DNA of 13,292 nucleotides from Eudoraea sp. Lineage in GTDB: Bacteria; Bacteroidota; Bacteroidia; Flavobacteriales; Flavobacteriaceae. The stretch spans positions 1 through 13,292 of the forward strand of contig JABDQS010000123.1 of assembly GCA_013042125.1 (NCBI GenBank). Direction: 5' to 3'. This document shows, one piece after another, positions 1 to 6,969 of this stretch (the stretch's first letter is position 1; the number at the start of each line of letters is the position of its first letter). A program made the translations under genes and the position numbers. A model generated the notes under the pieces. The model saw only the letters and a program-made list of their open reading frames with translations, was not told where the DNA came from and ran no database searches.

Positions 1-150
1 ATCCTATTCTTATTGGGAGGCGCATTTTATACTCTGGGGACTATATTTTACGCAGTACGCAAGATCCCATACAACCATCTAATCTGGCATATCTTTGTCC
101 TTGGAGGAGCTTGTAGTCATTGGCTGCTAATTTATACAGATGTGATCTAA
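1..150 (+). CDS. Hemolysin III / PAQR family membrane protein, C-terminal fragment
   Basis: The first 150 bases encode the last 49 residues of a protein whose start lies outside the window; the frame ends in TAA. The fragment has two hydrophobic segments (about residues 2-19 and 28-45) joined by a short basic turn. The second carries the sequence NHLIWHIFVLGGACSHW. This His-x-x-x-x plus late His arrangement in the final transmembrane helix is typical of the hemolysin III (TrhA/YqfA) branch of the PAQR family, where such histidines bind a metal ion in the membrane. The family is linked to membrane homeostasis, and haemolytic activity should not be assumed from the name. The gene converges on the ZIP transporter across a 45-base gap in which I see no clear terminator. 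Assignment rests on the C-terminal helix alone. Confidence 0.75.
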   Translation: MLFLLGGAFYTLGTIFYAVRKIPYNHLIWHIFVLGGACSHWLLIYTDVI

Positions 151-195
151 ATGAAATTGCTCCGCTGTTTAGGTATCTAACTTTCCGCTCAATGT

Positions 196-867
196 CTAGA
201 TAAAATAGGCCACAACAATACCTAAAAATATCACTGTCAATTTTCTGAGATTAAATGTATGCCCCTGTGAACTTTCAAATAATATCACCGAGGAAATATG
301 AAGCAATATTCCGATGACAATTGCCGTGATAGGGGCCTTGTAGGTCGTAATAAATTCCATATTGTTTGCCAAAAAGCTTCCAAAGGGGGTCATCAAGGAA
401 AAAATAATGATAAAGACGATTGCAGATGTTGTCTTTAAATTTGAATTAAGTAAAAACGTGCTCAGAATAAGAGCAATAGGTATTTTGTGTATTAAAATGC
501 CATACAGGATAGGATTGTTGCTGGTTAAAGGAAGACCTTCCATAAATGAATGGATAGAAAGACTTATGAATAATAACCAGGGAAACCCTTTTTTTTGATC
601 ATTCCAGTGAATATGACCGTGTTCCGCACCTTTTGAAAAGAATTCCAGGAAGATCTGCAGTAAGATACCTATCATAATGTAAATTCCCATTGATCTTGGA
701 TCTGAGGCATTATACGCTTCGGGTAGCAGGTCAAAAATGGTTAGTGCCAGAAGAAAGGCCCCGCTAAAGGCTAACAAGAGTTGCAGCCCCAGCGTTTTTT
801 TAGGTTTAACTATGGCTACAAAACCAAAGCTCAGAAGTACCGCAAAAATTAGAAATAAATACCGCAT
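196..867 (-). CDS. ZIP family divalent metal transporter
   Basis: This 223-residue polytopic inner-membrane protein matches ZIP (SLC39-like) transporters, which move Zn2+ or similar divalent cations into the cytoplasm. Numbering from the ATG at 867, it shows about eight hydrophobic segments. The central ZIP signature is present in two helices: HSFMEG at 106-111 and HKIPIAL at 127-133, which in the family supply metal-binding His and Glu residues. A histidine-containing loop (HGHIHW, about 83-88) precedes the first. Near the end LLHISSVILFES (189-200) matches the family's conserved late helix. The frame opens further upstream to a TTG at 912, but that TTG is part of a predicted -7 box, so the ATG at 867 is preferred. 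The gene is divergent from the rlmL-type gene. Metal specificity cannot be read from sequence. Confidence 0.85.
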   Translation of the reverse strand: MRYLFLIFAVLLSFGFVAIVKPKKTLGLQLLLAFSGAFLLALTIFDLLPEAYNASDPRSMGIYIMIGILLQIFLEFFSKGAEHGHIHWNDQKKGFPWLLFISLSIHSFMEGLPLTSNNPILYGILIHKIPIALILSTFLLNSNLKTTSAIVFIIIFSLMTPFGSFLANNMEFITTYKAPITAIVIGILLHISSVILFESSQGHTFNLRKLTVIFLGIVVAYFI

Positions 868-909
868 GTACAGGTGGTTGCCAAATGGCGACGAAATTCT
901 TATAAGGTC

Positions 910-917
910 CAAAATTA
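910..917 (-). promoter_or_regulatory. Predicted -7 box for the ZIP transporter gene
   Basis: Read on the minus strand this is TAATTTTG, a full match to the Bacteroidetes TAnnTTTG -7 element. It lies 42 bases upstream of the ATG at 867, giving a leader of roughly 35-40 bases. No TTG is found at the usual -33 distance. The last three bases form an in-frame TTG that could be mistaken for the start codon. It abuts the rlmL-type promoter, with only 3 bases between the two boxes. Confidence 0.55.
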
Positions 918-920
918 ACG

Positions 921-928
921 TATTTTTG
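921..928 (+). promoter_or_regulatory. Predicted -7 box for the rlmL-type gene
   Basis: TATTTTTG matches TAnnTTTG exactly and ends 19 bases before the ATG at 948, which implies a leader of about 15 bases. I see no -33 TTG at suitable spacing. It is back to back with the divergent box at 910-917. Confidence 0.55.
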
Positions 929-947
929 CCTCTAGACTAGAATAGAA

Positions 948-2117
948 ATGGGTAATAATTTTAAGATGGTGGCTAAGACCCTTTATGGGTTTGAAGAACT
1001 TCTGGCGAAGGAATTGCGCAATTTGGGCGCCATGAATGTTCAAACAGGGGTTCGTAATGTTACATTCGAAGGGGACACGGGCTTTATGTACAAGGCCAAT
1101 CTGTGCCTTCGCTCCGCCATCAAGATCATCAAACCAATCAATTCTTTTTTTGTACGCGATGAACACGATCTGTACAAAAAGATCTATGCCATGGATTGGG
1201 GTCCATACCTGTCTTTAGAGACAACCTTTGCTATAGATGCCACCGTAAATTCGGAAAACTTCACCCACGCCCTATATGTTTCGCAAAAAACAAAGGATGC
1301 CATTGTCGATAAATTCAGGGATCAGCACGGAAAAAGACCGGATGTTGATATCAAATCGCCGGATATGAGAATCAATATACATATCCAAAAAGATCAGTGC
1401 AACGTTGCTCTGGATAGTTCTGGAGCTTCCTTACACCATAGAGGATACAGAACGGCAACCAATATAGCCCCCATAAATGAAGTACTTGCCGCAGGACTCT
1501 TATTACACAGTGGTTGGGATGGTCAATGCGATTTTCTCGATCCCATGTGCGGAAGTGGAACGATCTTAACCGAAGCTGCAATGATAGCCTGTAATATACC
1601 GGCCAACATCAATAGAAAGGGATTTGCATTCGAAAAGTGGTCCGATTTTGATAAAGAGTTGTATCAAAAGATACTTAGTAGCAGCCTGAACAAGACCCGG
1701 GAATTTCATTATAAGATAGTGGGCTATGATAAAGCACCATCGGCTGTGCAAAAAGCCAAGGATAATATAGAAAATGCCAATCTATCGGAATATATTCAGG
1801 TAGAACAGAAGAACTTCTTTGAATCAAAGAAATTCACCAGCAATCATCTGCATATGGTTTTTAACCCTCCGTATGGGGAGCGACTAAATATCGAAATGGA
1901 GGAATTTTATGCCTCTATTGGGAATACCTTGAAAAGGCAATACCCCGGTACAGATGCCTGGTTTATTACATCTAATTTGGAAGCATTAAAATTTGTGGGC
2001 CTGAGACCTTCAAGGAAAATAAAGGTATTTAACAGTCATTTGGAATCCAAGTTGGTTAAATACGTAATGTATGAAGGAAGTAAGAAAGCTAAGTTCAACG
2101 TTAAAAGCGAGGCATAA
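948..2117 (+). CDS. rlmL: THUMP-domain 23S rRNA (guanine-N2) methyltransferase, RlmL type
   Basis: This 389-residue cytoplasmic enzyme should transfer a methyl group from S-adenosylmethionine to the exocyclic N2 of a guanine in 23S rRNA (G2445 in the E. coli homologue). A THUMP-type RNA-binding region covers about residues 45-155, followed by the linking motif SLHHRGYR (161-168) typical of this family. The Rossmann methyltransferase domain has motif I DPMCGSGT at 198-205 and the catalytic NPPYGERL at 306-313; the N-P-P-Y form is that of amino-group methyltransferases. E. coli RlmKL is a fusion of about 700 residues. This protein ends after the RlmL half, as is usual in Bacteroidota, so it is not truncated. 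The ATG at 948 sits just after a good -7 box. The exact target base is inferred from homology. Confidence 0.88.
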   Translation: MGNNFKMVAKTLYGFEELLAKELRNLGAMNVQTGVRNVTFEGDTGFMYKANLCLRSAIKIIKPINSFFVRDEHDLYKKIYAMDWGPYLSLETTFAIDATVNSENFTHALYVSQKTKDAIVDKFRDQHGKRPDVDIKSPDMRINIHIQKDQCNVALDSSGASLHHRGYRTATNIAPINEVLAAGLLLHSGWDGQCDFLDPMCGSGTILTEAAMIACNIPANINRKGFAFEKWSDFDKELYQKILSSSLNKTREFHYKIVGYDKAPSAVQKAKDNIENANLSEYIQVEQKNFFESKKFTSNHLHMVFNPPYGERLNIEMEEFYASIGNTLKRQYPGTDAWFITSNLEALKFVGLRPSRKIKVFNSHLESKLVKYVMYEGSKKAKFNVKSEA

Positions 2118-2164
2118 CTTCGAAGCGTGTTAGAAACCAAGTAACCAAAAAGTACTCTTCAGGG

Positions 2165-2953
2165 TTATTGATTTTCAGGGGAATTCGCAGAAGGTTTTGA
2201 TTTTTTAGCCTTTCTATATAAAGGAAGAAAATAAGTAATACTGTAATTATATCCCACTCCAAAATTACTGCCATCTGTAACCTTGTTGAAGCCAGGGATC
2301 CATAGATTAGGGAAATTATCATCTTCTGTATTGCTGACTAAAAATCCGAGTCTGACACTTGCACCAAGATAAATATTGGCAAAAAGCTCTGCTTTAATAC
2401 CTACAAGAAATTCCAACCAACTGGCAGATAGTCCACCGTATTCAACGTTATTTAGTGTGCCATTGGAAAATTGATCCGGATTCCAGTATCGGTTACTATC
2501 GTAAATAAAGGAATCATTTACAGTTTGGCTAAAGGTGCTAAAAGCGTACCTGCCGCCAATAAAGATAGAATTGTTCATGCCATACCAGTTTTCATAGGTA
2601 TTGTAGTCTACTCCAAGCTTTATGTAACTCCCTGATGTCGAAAAATTATAAAGAGGTGTCGCATTTTCCAGATCTACATTGGCTAGCTCTTCCGTACTGG
2701 TCTTTTTCTCATTACCAATTTCTCCTGCTAAATAAAGACTTTGTGTAAGGCGGTAGTCCGCAACAATTTCAAGTCCGGTATAATCTGAATTAAAGAACGA
2801 TAATGCCGGTCTGCTTAGATCAATTCCTGCTCTGAGACCATAAGGTTGCTTGAAGCTAATGGTATCCTGCGGTTGCAGATCAATAGGCCCGGATTGTGCT
2901 TTTACAAGGAACAGCCCGAAAAAGAGTAAAACACTAATGAAATATCTTAACAT
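2165..2953 (-). CDS. DUF6048 family exported protein (possible outer-membrane beta-barrel)
   Basis: The function is unknown; I recognise it as a DUF6048-type protein of 262 residues. It starts with a clear Sec signal peptide (MLRYFISVLLFFGLFLVKAQ, cleavage probably after KA near residue 19). The mature part is rich in Gly, aromatic residues and alternating hydrophobic patterns, for example YIKLGVDYN, FIGGRYAFS and IYLGASVRLGFLV, like a small outer-membrane beta-barrel. The last likely strand is NYSITYFLPLY, followed by a basic, polar tail of about 15 residues instead of the usual terminal aromatic residue. It is the third gene of the rlmD operon, and its ATG lies inside the end of the DUF6452 gene (20-base overlap), suggesting translational coupling. 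It converges on the rlmL-type gene across 47 bases with no obvious terminator. The barrel fold is inference. Confidence 0.75.
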   Translation of the reverse strand: MLRYFISVLLFFGLFLVKAQSGPIDLQPQDTISFKQPYGLRAGIDLSRPALSFFNSDYTGLEIVADYRLTQSLYLAGEIGNEKKTSTEELANVDLENATPLYNFSTSGSYIKLGVDYNTYENWYGMNNSIFIGGRYAFSTFSQTVNDSFIYDSNRYWNPDQFSNGTLNNVEYGGLSASWLEFLVGIKAELFANIYLGASVRLGFLVSNTEDDNFPNLWIPGFNKVTDGSNFGVGYNYSITYFLPLYRKAKKSKPSANSPENQ

Positions 2954-3479
2954 GGGCGCTGACTTGTGATGTTACAGAAGGATTGGAAATTTCTATACTC
3001 TGTATCCAATTGTCTGTATCAATGGTCAGAGTATCTGTTGCTATTTCATAGTTGGCTACAAAACCACAGGCTCTTGAAACAAAAACTTGATTAGTTTCAT
3101 AATTAAATTGCAAGGTATCTATATTGCCTGTTTCAGCCCCTTCATCCCCATCCGAATTCAGGATGATTTGAAACTGAGTATTCACTTCATTGATCCTTAA
3201 GGGAACCGCCACAGAATCACTAGTGCTTCTATCCGTAAAAGTGTCTACAGGTTCACCATTTCCTATTCCTATTATTCGGAGTGATGACACGGTTTTAAAA
3301 GCAGTGGTATCAGCGGCATCATAAAATCGCAATACCAACAAAGGTGTATCCCCATCCACACAGATATCGTCTTTTTCACAAGAAGAGATGGTGAGAAAAC
3401 CAACTAGTAATATTAAAGTTATACTACATAGTCTAATTCCAGACATGGATAGACGTGGTCCAGGGAGTTTAAAACTCAT
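2934..3479 (-). CDS. DUF6452 family lipoprotein
   Basis: This small exported protein of unknown function has a lipoprotein signal: the hydrophobic stretch SITLILLVGFLTISSC ends in a lipobox (I-S-S-C). The Cys would be lipidated, and is followed by EKDDIC, a DUF6452 hallmark. From the ATG at 3479 the protein has 181 residues, with Cys34 (lipid), Cys40 and Cys138 (in SRACGF); the last two could form a disulfide. The rest looks beta-rich. Start choice is uncertain. The ATG at 3479 sits one base after the rlmD stop and behind an A-rich stretch, but gives a long 33-residue signal. The ATG at 3446 gives a more standard 22-residue signal. The frame also runs upstream to 3512 inside rlmD, which I consider unlikely. 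It overlaps the DUF6048 gene by 20 bases. Its membrane, inner or outer, cannot be settled here. Confidence 0.78.
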   Translation of the reverse strand: MSFKLPGPRLSMSGIRLCSITLILLVGFLTISSCEKDDICVDGDTPLLVLRFYDAADTTAFKTVSSLRIIGIGNGEPVDTFTDRSTSDSVAVPLRINEVNTQFQIILNSDGDEGAETGNIDTLQFNYETNQVFVSRACGFVANYEIATDTLTIDTDNWIQSIEISNPSVTSQVSAHVKIFH

Positions 3480-3480
3480 T

Positions 3481-4896
3481 CTATGCATTTCGTTTTTCCA
3501 AAAGTACGACATTTTCTACGTGATGGGTCTGAGGAAACATATCTACCGGTTGCACCTTTAGGATCTTGTACAGGTCCTTTAACAGACTCAGGTCGCGTGC
3601 TTGAGTAGCGCTGTTACAGCTAACATACACGATACGAGCAGGGGCCATCTTAATTAGTTGATCTACCACATCTTTATGCATTCCTTCCCTTGGTGGATCC
3701 GTGATCAATACATCGGGCACTCCGTATTTGGCCGTAATAGTGTTGTTCAGAACGTTTTTCATATCTCCCACTACAAATTCTGTGTTTGTTATGGTATTTA
3801 CTTCTGCATTGGTAACAGCCGCCTCTATTGCCTCGGGCACTACTTCTATACCAATTACCTTATCTGCCTGTTTTGCGATAAACTGGGCAATGGTCCCGGT
3901 ACCGGTATATAGATCAAAAACCAGTTCGTCCCCTTTAAGATCTGCAAAATCTCGGACAACCTTATAAAGTTCATAGGCTTGTGCCGAATTCGTCTGGTAA
4001 AACGATTTTGCATCGATCTTGAATTTTAATCCTTCCATTTCTTCCCATATATGATCCCTGCCGTGATAGCAAATAACCTCCTGATCATATAGCGTGTCGT
4101 TCTGTTTTTGATTGATAACATAAAGGAGCGAAGTGATACCGGGAAATTTTACACGTATGTGATCAAGGATCAGTTCTCGAGATGATCTATCCTCTTTTGC
4201 AAATTGTATCAACACCATCAACTCTCCTGTGGAAGCTGTGCGGATCATTAGGGTTCTTAGGAGCCCTTGCTGACTTCTGGGATTGAAGAAGGGCAGACCC
4301 TTTTCTGTTGCAAAGTGTTTTATTTCCAATCGAATGGCATTGGAGGGATCTGCCTGTAAATGACATTCTTTTAGGTCCAGGACCTTGTCCCACATCCCCG
4401 GAATATGCAAACCAAGGGCATTTTTATCAGTAATGGGCCCTTCCTGTTTTAATTCCTCACCATAGAGCCATCGGGAATCCGAAAAGGAAAACTCCATCTT
4501 ATTTCTGTAAAAGTATTGTTCCTCAGATCCCTTAATGGGTAATAATTCTGGGATCTCAAGATGCCCAATGCGCTTTAGGTTGTTCTCAACCTCTCGTTGT
4601 TTGTAGTATAACTGATGATCATAGGACATATTTTGCCATTTGCACCCGCCACAAAGTCCAAAGTGCTGACAAATGGGAGAGGTCCTCTTGTCCGAATATT
4701 CGTGAATCTTCGTAACAATCCCCTCAAAATAAGCTTTTCTTTTCTTGGTAGTTTGGACAGTAACTACGTCGCCCGGAACAGCGTTTTGCATGAATATGAC
4801 CCTTCCGTCTGGGGCTTTGGCGATTGCTTTACCTTTTGCACCGGCATCAATCACCGCTAAATTCTCAAAGATCTGTCTTGGTTTTTTTTTGCGCAT
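3481..4896 (-). CDS. rlmD: 23S rRNA (uracil-5-)-methyltransferase RlmD
   Basis: This 471-residue cytoplasmic iron-sulfur enzyme makes 5-methyluridine in 23S rRNA (U1939 in E. coli) with S-adenosylmethionine. A TRAM RNA-binding domain covers about residues 10-65. Cys76, Cys82 and Cys85 (CQHFGLCGGC) plus Cys178 (KECHLQ) match the four 4Fe-4S ligands. The methyltransferase core shows DLYTGTGT (328-335), the DPPREG motif (400-405) and the catalytic Cys427 in VSCNSATQARDL, and ends with DMFPQTHHVE. All key residues are present. The frame extends to a TTG at 4902, but the ATG at 4896 is preferred because the TTG belongs to a predicted promoter box. It heads an operon with DUF6452 (1-base gap) and DUF6048. 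Other m5U54-type relatives exist in the TrmA/RlmC/RlmD superfamily, but the TRAM domain and Cys pattern favour RlmD. Confidence 0.93.
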   Translation of the reverse strand: MRKKKPRQIFENLAVIDAGAKGKAIAKAPDGRVIFMQNAVPGDVVTVQTTKKRKAYFEGIVTKIHEYSDKRTSPICQHFGLCGGCKWQNMSYDHQLYYKQREVENNLKRIGHLEIPELLPIKGSEEQYFYRNKMEFSFSDSRWLYGEELKQEGPITDKNALGLHIPGMWDKVLDLKECHLQADPSNAIRLEIKHFATEKGLPFFNPRSQQGLLRTLMIRTASTGELMVLIQFAKEDRSSRELILDHIRVKFPGITSLLYVINQKQNDTLYDQEVICYHGRDHIWEEMEGLKFKIDAKSFYQTNSAQAYELYKVVRDFADLKGDELVFDLYTGTGTIAQFIAKQADKVIGIEVVPEAIEAAVTNAEVNTITNTEFVVGDMKNVLNNTITAKYGVPDVLITDPPREGMHKDVVDQLIKMAPARIVYVSCNSATQARDLSLLKDLYKILKVQPVDMFPQTHHVENVVLLEKRNA

Positions 4897-4899
4897 GAG

Positions 4900-4907
4900 C
4901 AAAGGTA
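4900..4907 (-). promoter_or_regulatory. Predicted -7 box for the rlmD operon
   Basis: The minus strand reads TACCTTTG, a full match to TAnnTTTG, ending only 3 bases before the ATG at 4896. Transcription would then begin at or next to the start codon, giving a leaderless or nearly leaderless mRNA. No -33 TTG is seen at the normal distance, so the call is moderate. Confidence 0.45.
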
Positions 4908-5007
4908 AAATCTTTTTACAGATAGGGGAGGGTGATAATTCTCAAATTTGATGTTTATCCCATGAATAGGGCATAAGATGCTTTTTTTTAGGAGGTTATA
5001 ATTTTTT

Positions 5008-5034
5008 TTGAACTCTTATTTATTTGTAATTTTG
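5008..5034 (+). promoter_or_regulatory. rocD: Predicted rocD promoter
   Basis: TAATTTTG at 5027-5034 matches the -7 consensus, and a TTG at 5008-5010 lies 16 bases upstream, slightly shorter than the usual -33 spacing. Transcription would start near 5039, giving a leader of about 64 bases before the ATG at 5103. Confidence 0.5.
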
Positions 5035-5087
5035 TAATACTGCACAGGATGATTTCTCTCCCGAAGAAGGAATTGATATAGTTTTAC

Positions 5088-5101
5088 TTAAATCGATTTA
5101 A
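5088..5101. repeat. 14-bp perfect palindrome before the rocD start
   Basis: TTAAATCGATTTAA reads identically on both strands and ends one base before the rocD start codon. It lies downstream of the predicted transcription start, so it could be an operator or block ribosome access. It is AT-rich and may also be chance. Confidence 0.4.
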
Positions 5102-5102
5102 A

Positions 5103-6389
5103 ATGTCTGTCCTAGAAAAAATAAGTTCCAAAGAGGCAATTGCACTTGAGGAACAATTTGGTGCCCAAAACTATCATCCATTACCCGTAGTGCTGAGCAG
5201 GGGAGAAGGTGTGTATGTTTGGGATGTAGAAGGAAAAAAGTATTATGATTTTTTATCGGCATATTCAGCTGTCAATCAGGGCCATTGTCATCCGAAGATC
5301 ATTGACGCATTAAAAAAGCAGGCCGAAAAGTTAACCTTAACTTCTCGTGCTTTTTACAATGATATGTTAGGGGTCTACGAGAGGTATCTTACCTCTTACT
5401 TTGGTTTTGACAAGGTCTTACCTATGAATACAGGGGCCGAAGCAGTTGAAACTGCTATGAAATTAGCAAGAAAATGGGGGTACGAGAAAAAGGGTATCCC
5501 GAATAATAAGGCTCGTATTGTTGTATGTCAAAATAATTTTCATGGAAGGACCATTTCAATTATCTCTGCATCCAATGATCCGATTGCCACAGAAAATTTT
5601 GGTCCTTTTACTCCGGGAATTACTTCGATAAGATATAATGATCTGGGGGCTCTAAGCGAAGTGCTGGATGACCCCAATGTCACAGCTTTTCTGGTGGAGC
5701 CCATTCAGGGGGAAGCAGGGGTGTATGTGCCTGATGAAAGATATATGCAAGAGGCTTTTGCTATGTGCAAGGCCAGGAATGTACTTTTTATTTCAGACGA
5801 GGTACAAACAGGAATTGCACGTACCGGCAGGCTTTTAGCCAGTTGTGGAAACTGTTCATGTGTTGATAAGAATTGTAGTGGAACTCCGGATGTAAAACCT
5901 GATATATTGATTTTGGGTAAGGCGCTCTCAGGAGGAGTATTTCCTGTCTCCGCTGTATTAGCGAATAATGATATTATGGAAGTAATTCGTCCTGGCAACC
6001 ATGGATCTACCTTTGGAGGTAATCCATTGGCATGTGCTGTTGCCATGGCTGCCCTAGAAGTGGTTAGGGAAGAAGCTTTGGCTGAGAATGCGGATCATCT
6101 TGGCAAGCTCTTTCGTACAGAAATGGAGAAACTAGTGAAAGATTCACCGCTTGTGCAGCTGGTAAGAGGTAAGGGATTGTTGAATGCTATTGTGATCAAC
6201 GATTCTGAGGACAGTTCCACGGCCTGGGATATCTGTATGGCACTCAAGGAAAATGGTTTGTTGGCTAAACCAACTCACGGAAACATAATCAGATTTGCCC
6301 CACCATTAGTAATGAACGAAGAACAACTACTCGATTGTGTTGGAATTATCAGGAAGACAGTCTTAGCCTTTGGAGAAGAGAACTCCTGA
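5103..6389 (+). CDS. rocD: Ornithine aminotransferase (ornithine-oxo-acid transaminase)
   Basis: This 428-residue PLP enzyme transfers the delta-amino group of L-ornithine to 2-oxoglutarate, giving glutamate-5-semialdehyde and glutamate, and links arginine breakdown to proline synthesis. It is a class III aminotransferase, cytoplasmic. Visible motifs are MNTGAEAVE (108-116, phosphate binding), NNFHGRT (144-150), EPIQGEAG (199-206), SDEVQTG (231-237, with Asp232 for the PLP nitrogen) and LGKALSGG (271-278, Lys273 as Schiff-base lysine). Between ARTGRLLA and [11 protein letters not shown] it carries a short insertion with four cysteines (Cys248, 251, 253, 258) that standard OATs such as the human enzyme lack. 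The ATG at 5103 is the only sensible start; [12 protein letters not shown] and the following [13 protein letters not shown] fit the family N-terminus. It is monocistronic, ending at a shared terminator with rplS. ArgD-type acetylornithine aminotransferase is a less likely alternative. Confidence 0.9.
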   Translation: MSVLEKISSKEAIALEEQFGAQNYHPLPVVLSRGEGVYVWDVEGKKYYDFLSAYSAVNQGHCHPKIIDALKKQAEKLTLTSRAFYNDMLGVYERYLTSYFGFDKVLPMNTGAEAVETAMKLARKWGYEKKGIPNNKARIVVCQNNFHGRTISIISASNDPIATENFGPFTPGITSIRYNDLGALSEVLDDPNVTAFLVEPIQGEAGVYVPDERYMQEAFAMCKARNVLFISDEVQTGIARTGRLLASCGNCSCVDKNCSGTPDVKPDILILGKALSGGVFPVSAVLANNDIMEVIRPGNHGSTFGGNPLACAVAMAALEVVREEALAENADHLGKLFRTEMEKLVKDSPLVQLVRGKGLLNAIVINDSEDSSTAWDICMALKENGLLAKPTHGNIIRFAPPLVMNEEQLLDCVGIIRKTVLAFGEENS

Positions 6390-6425
6390 TTTAATAACTT
6401 TTAATTTGTCTGCACTAAAGGCAAT

Positions 6426-6464
6426 AAAAAAAACCCTGACAGAACTGTTAGGGTTTTTTCTTTT
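6426..6464. terminator. Bidirectional intrinsic terminator between rocD and rplS
   Basis: An inverted repeat pairs 6428-6442 with 6445-6459 (core ACCCTGACAG / CTGTTAGGGT, with one wobble position), flanked by A-rich sequence on the left and a T-run on the right. It can therefore terminate both convergent transcripts: rocD from the left and rplS from the right. Confidence 0.85.
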
Positions 6465-6477
6465 ATGCTGTTTAGTC

Positions 6478-6828
6478 TTAGGATCTGATCTCTTTGATAC
6501 GGGCCTTTTTCCCGGTAAGACCTCTAAAGTAGAAGATCCTTGCTCTTCTAACTTTTCCTTTTTTATTGATCTCAACTTTCTGCAGAGCAGGCATGTTGAT
6601 GGGGAAAATTCTCTCTACCCCAACGGTCCCGGACATTTTGCGAATTGTAAAGGTCTCTAAAGCACCTGTGCCTCTTCGCTGAATAACTACACCTCTAAAA
6701 AACTGAGTACGTGTTTTTTCACCTTCTTTGATCTCATAGTATACAGTAATCGTATCTCCGGCAGAGAATTCTGGAAAGTCTTTCTTTGGAACAAATTCGT
6801 CTTGAACAAATTTTATTAAGGATTCCAT
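6478..6828 (-). CDS. rplS: 50S ribosomal protein L19
   Basis: This 116-residue basic protein is full-length L19, a large-subunit protein at the interface with the 30S subunit. Family landmarks are DTITVYYEIKEGEKTRTQFFRGVVI (described in part: FRGVVI at 43-48), GVERIFPINMP (70-80) and a basic C-terminus with KKGKVRRARIFYFRGLTGKKARI-like composition, ending in IKEIRS. The ATG at 6828 gives the expected N-terminus (MESLIKFVQDEF). It lies 141 bases downstream of trmD, the usual trmD-rplS order, but has its own strong promoter and a leader of about 65 bases, so it can be expressed apart from trmD. It ends 13 bases from the shared terminator. Confidence 0.97.
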   Translation of the reverse strand: MESLIKFVQDEFVPKKDFPEFSAGDTITVYYEIKEGEKTRTQFFRGVVIQRRGTGALETFTIRKMSGTVGVERIFPINMPALQKVEINKKGKVRRARIFYFRGLTGKKARIKEIRS

Positions 6829-6899
6829 CTAAATAATTGATTTATAGTTTTATAAAGTCAACATTCACGGATCTCGTCAGAGGTTGATTTTACCGACTG

Positions 6900-6930
6900 C
6901 AAAAATAGTTGATAAATTAATACCTACAAG
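6900..6930 (-). promoter_or_regulatory. rplS: Strong predicted rplS promoter (TTG-N19-TATTTTTG)
   Basis: On the minus strand, TTG at 6929-6927 is followed after exactly 19 bases by TATTTTTG at 6907-6900. Both elements and the spacing match the Bacteroidetes consensus, the best in the window, as expected for a ribosomal protein gene. Transcription should start near 6895. Confidence 0.75.
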
Positions 6931-6969
6931 GATTTTACTCCATTTTTTTACCATGTTTAGAATGATGAT

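Noticed and set aside
196..912. Longer ZIP transporter starting with TTG at 912
   Set aside because: The TTG is part of the TAATTTTG promoter box, and the extra 15 residues are polar and not typical of the family.
2118..2164. Possible terminator between the convergent rlmL-type and DUF6048 genes
   Set aside because: Only a short CTTCGAAG palindrome is present, with no T-run on either strand.
3658..3967. Open frames on the plus strand inside rlmD
   Set aside because: They lie antisense to clear RlmD motifs, have no recognisable family features and no promoter; they are shadows of a conserved gene.
5705..6046. 113-codon minus-strand open frame within rocD
   Set aside because: It is antisense to the PLP-lysine region of rocD, and its composition follows from the coding strand.
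6370..6660. 96-codon plus-strand open frame spanning the rocD end, the terminator and rplS
   Set aside because: It runs through an intrinsic terminator and is antisense to rplS; no sign of a real protein.
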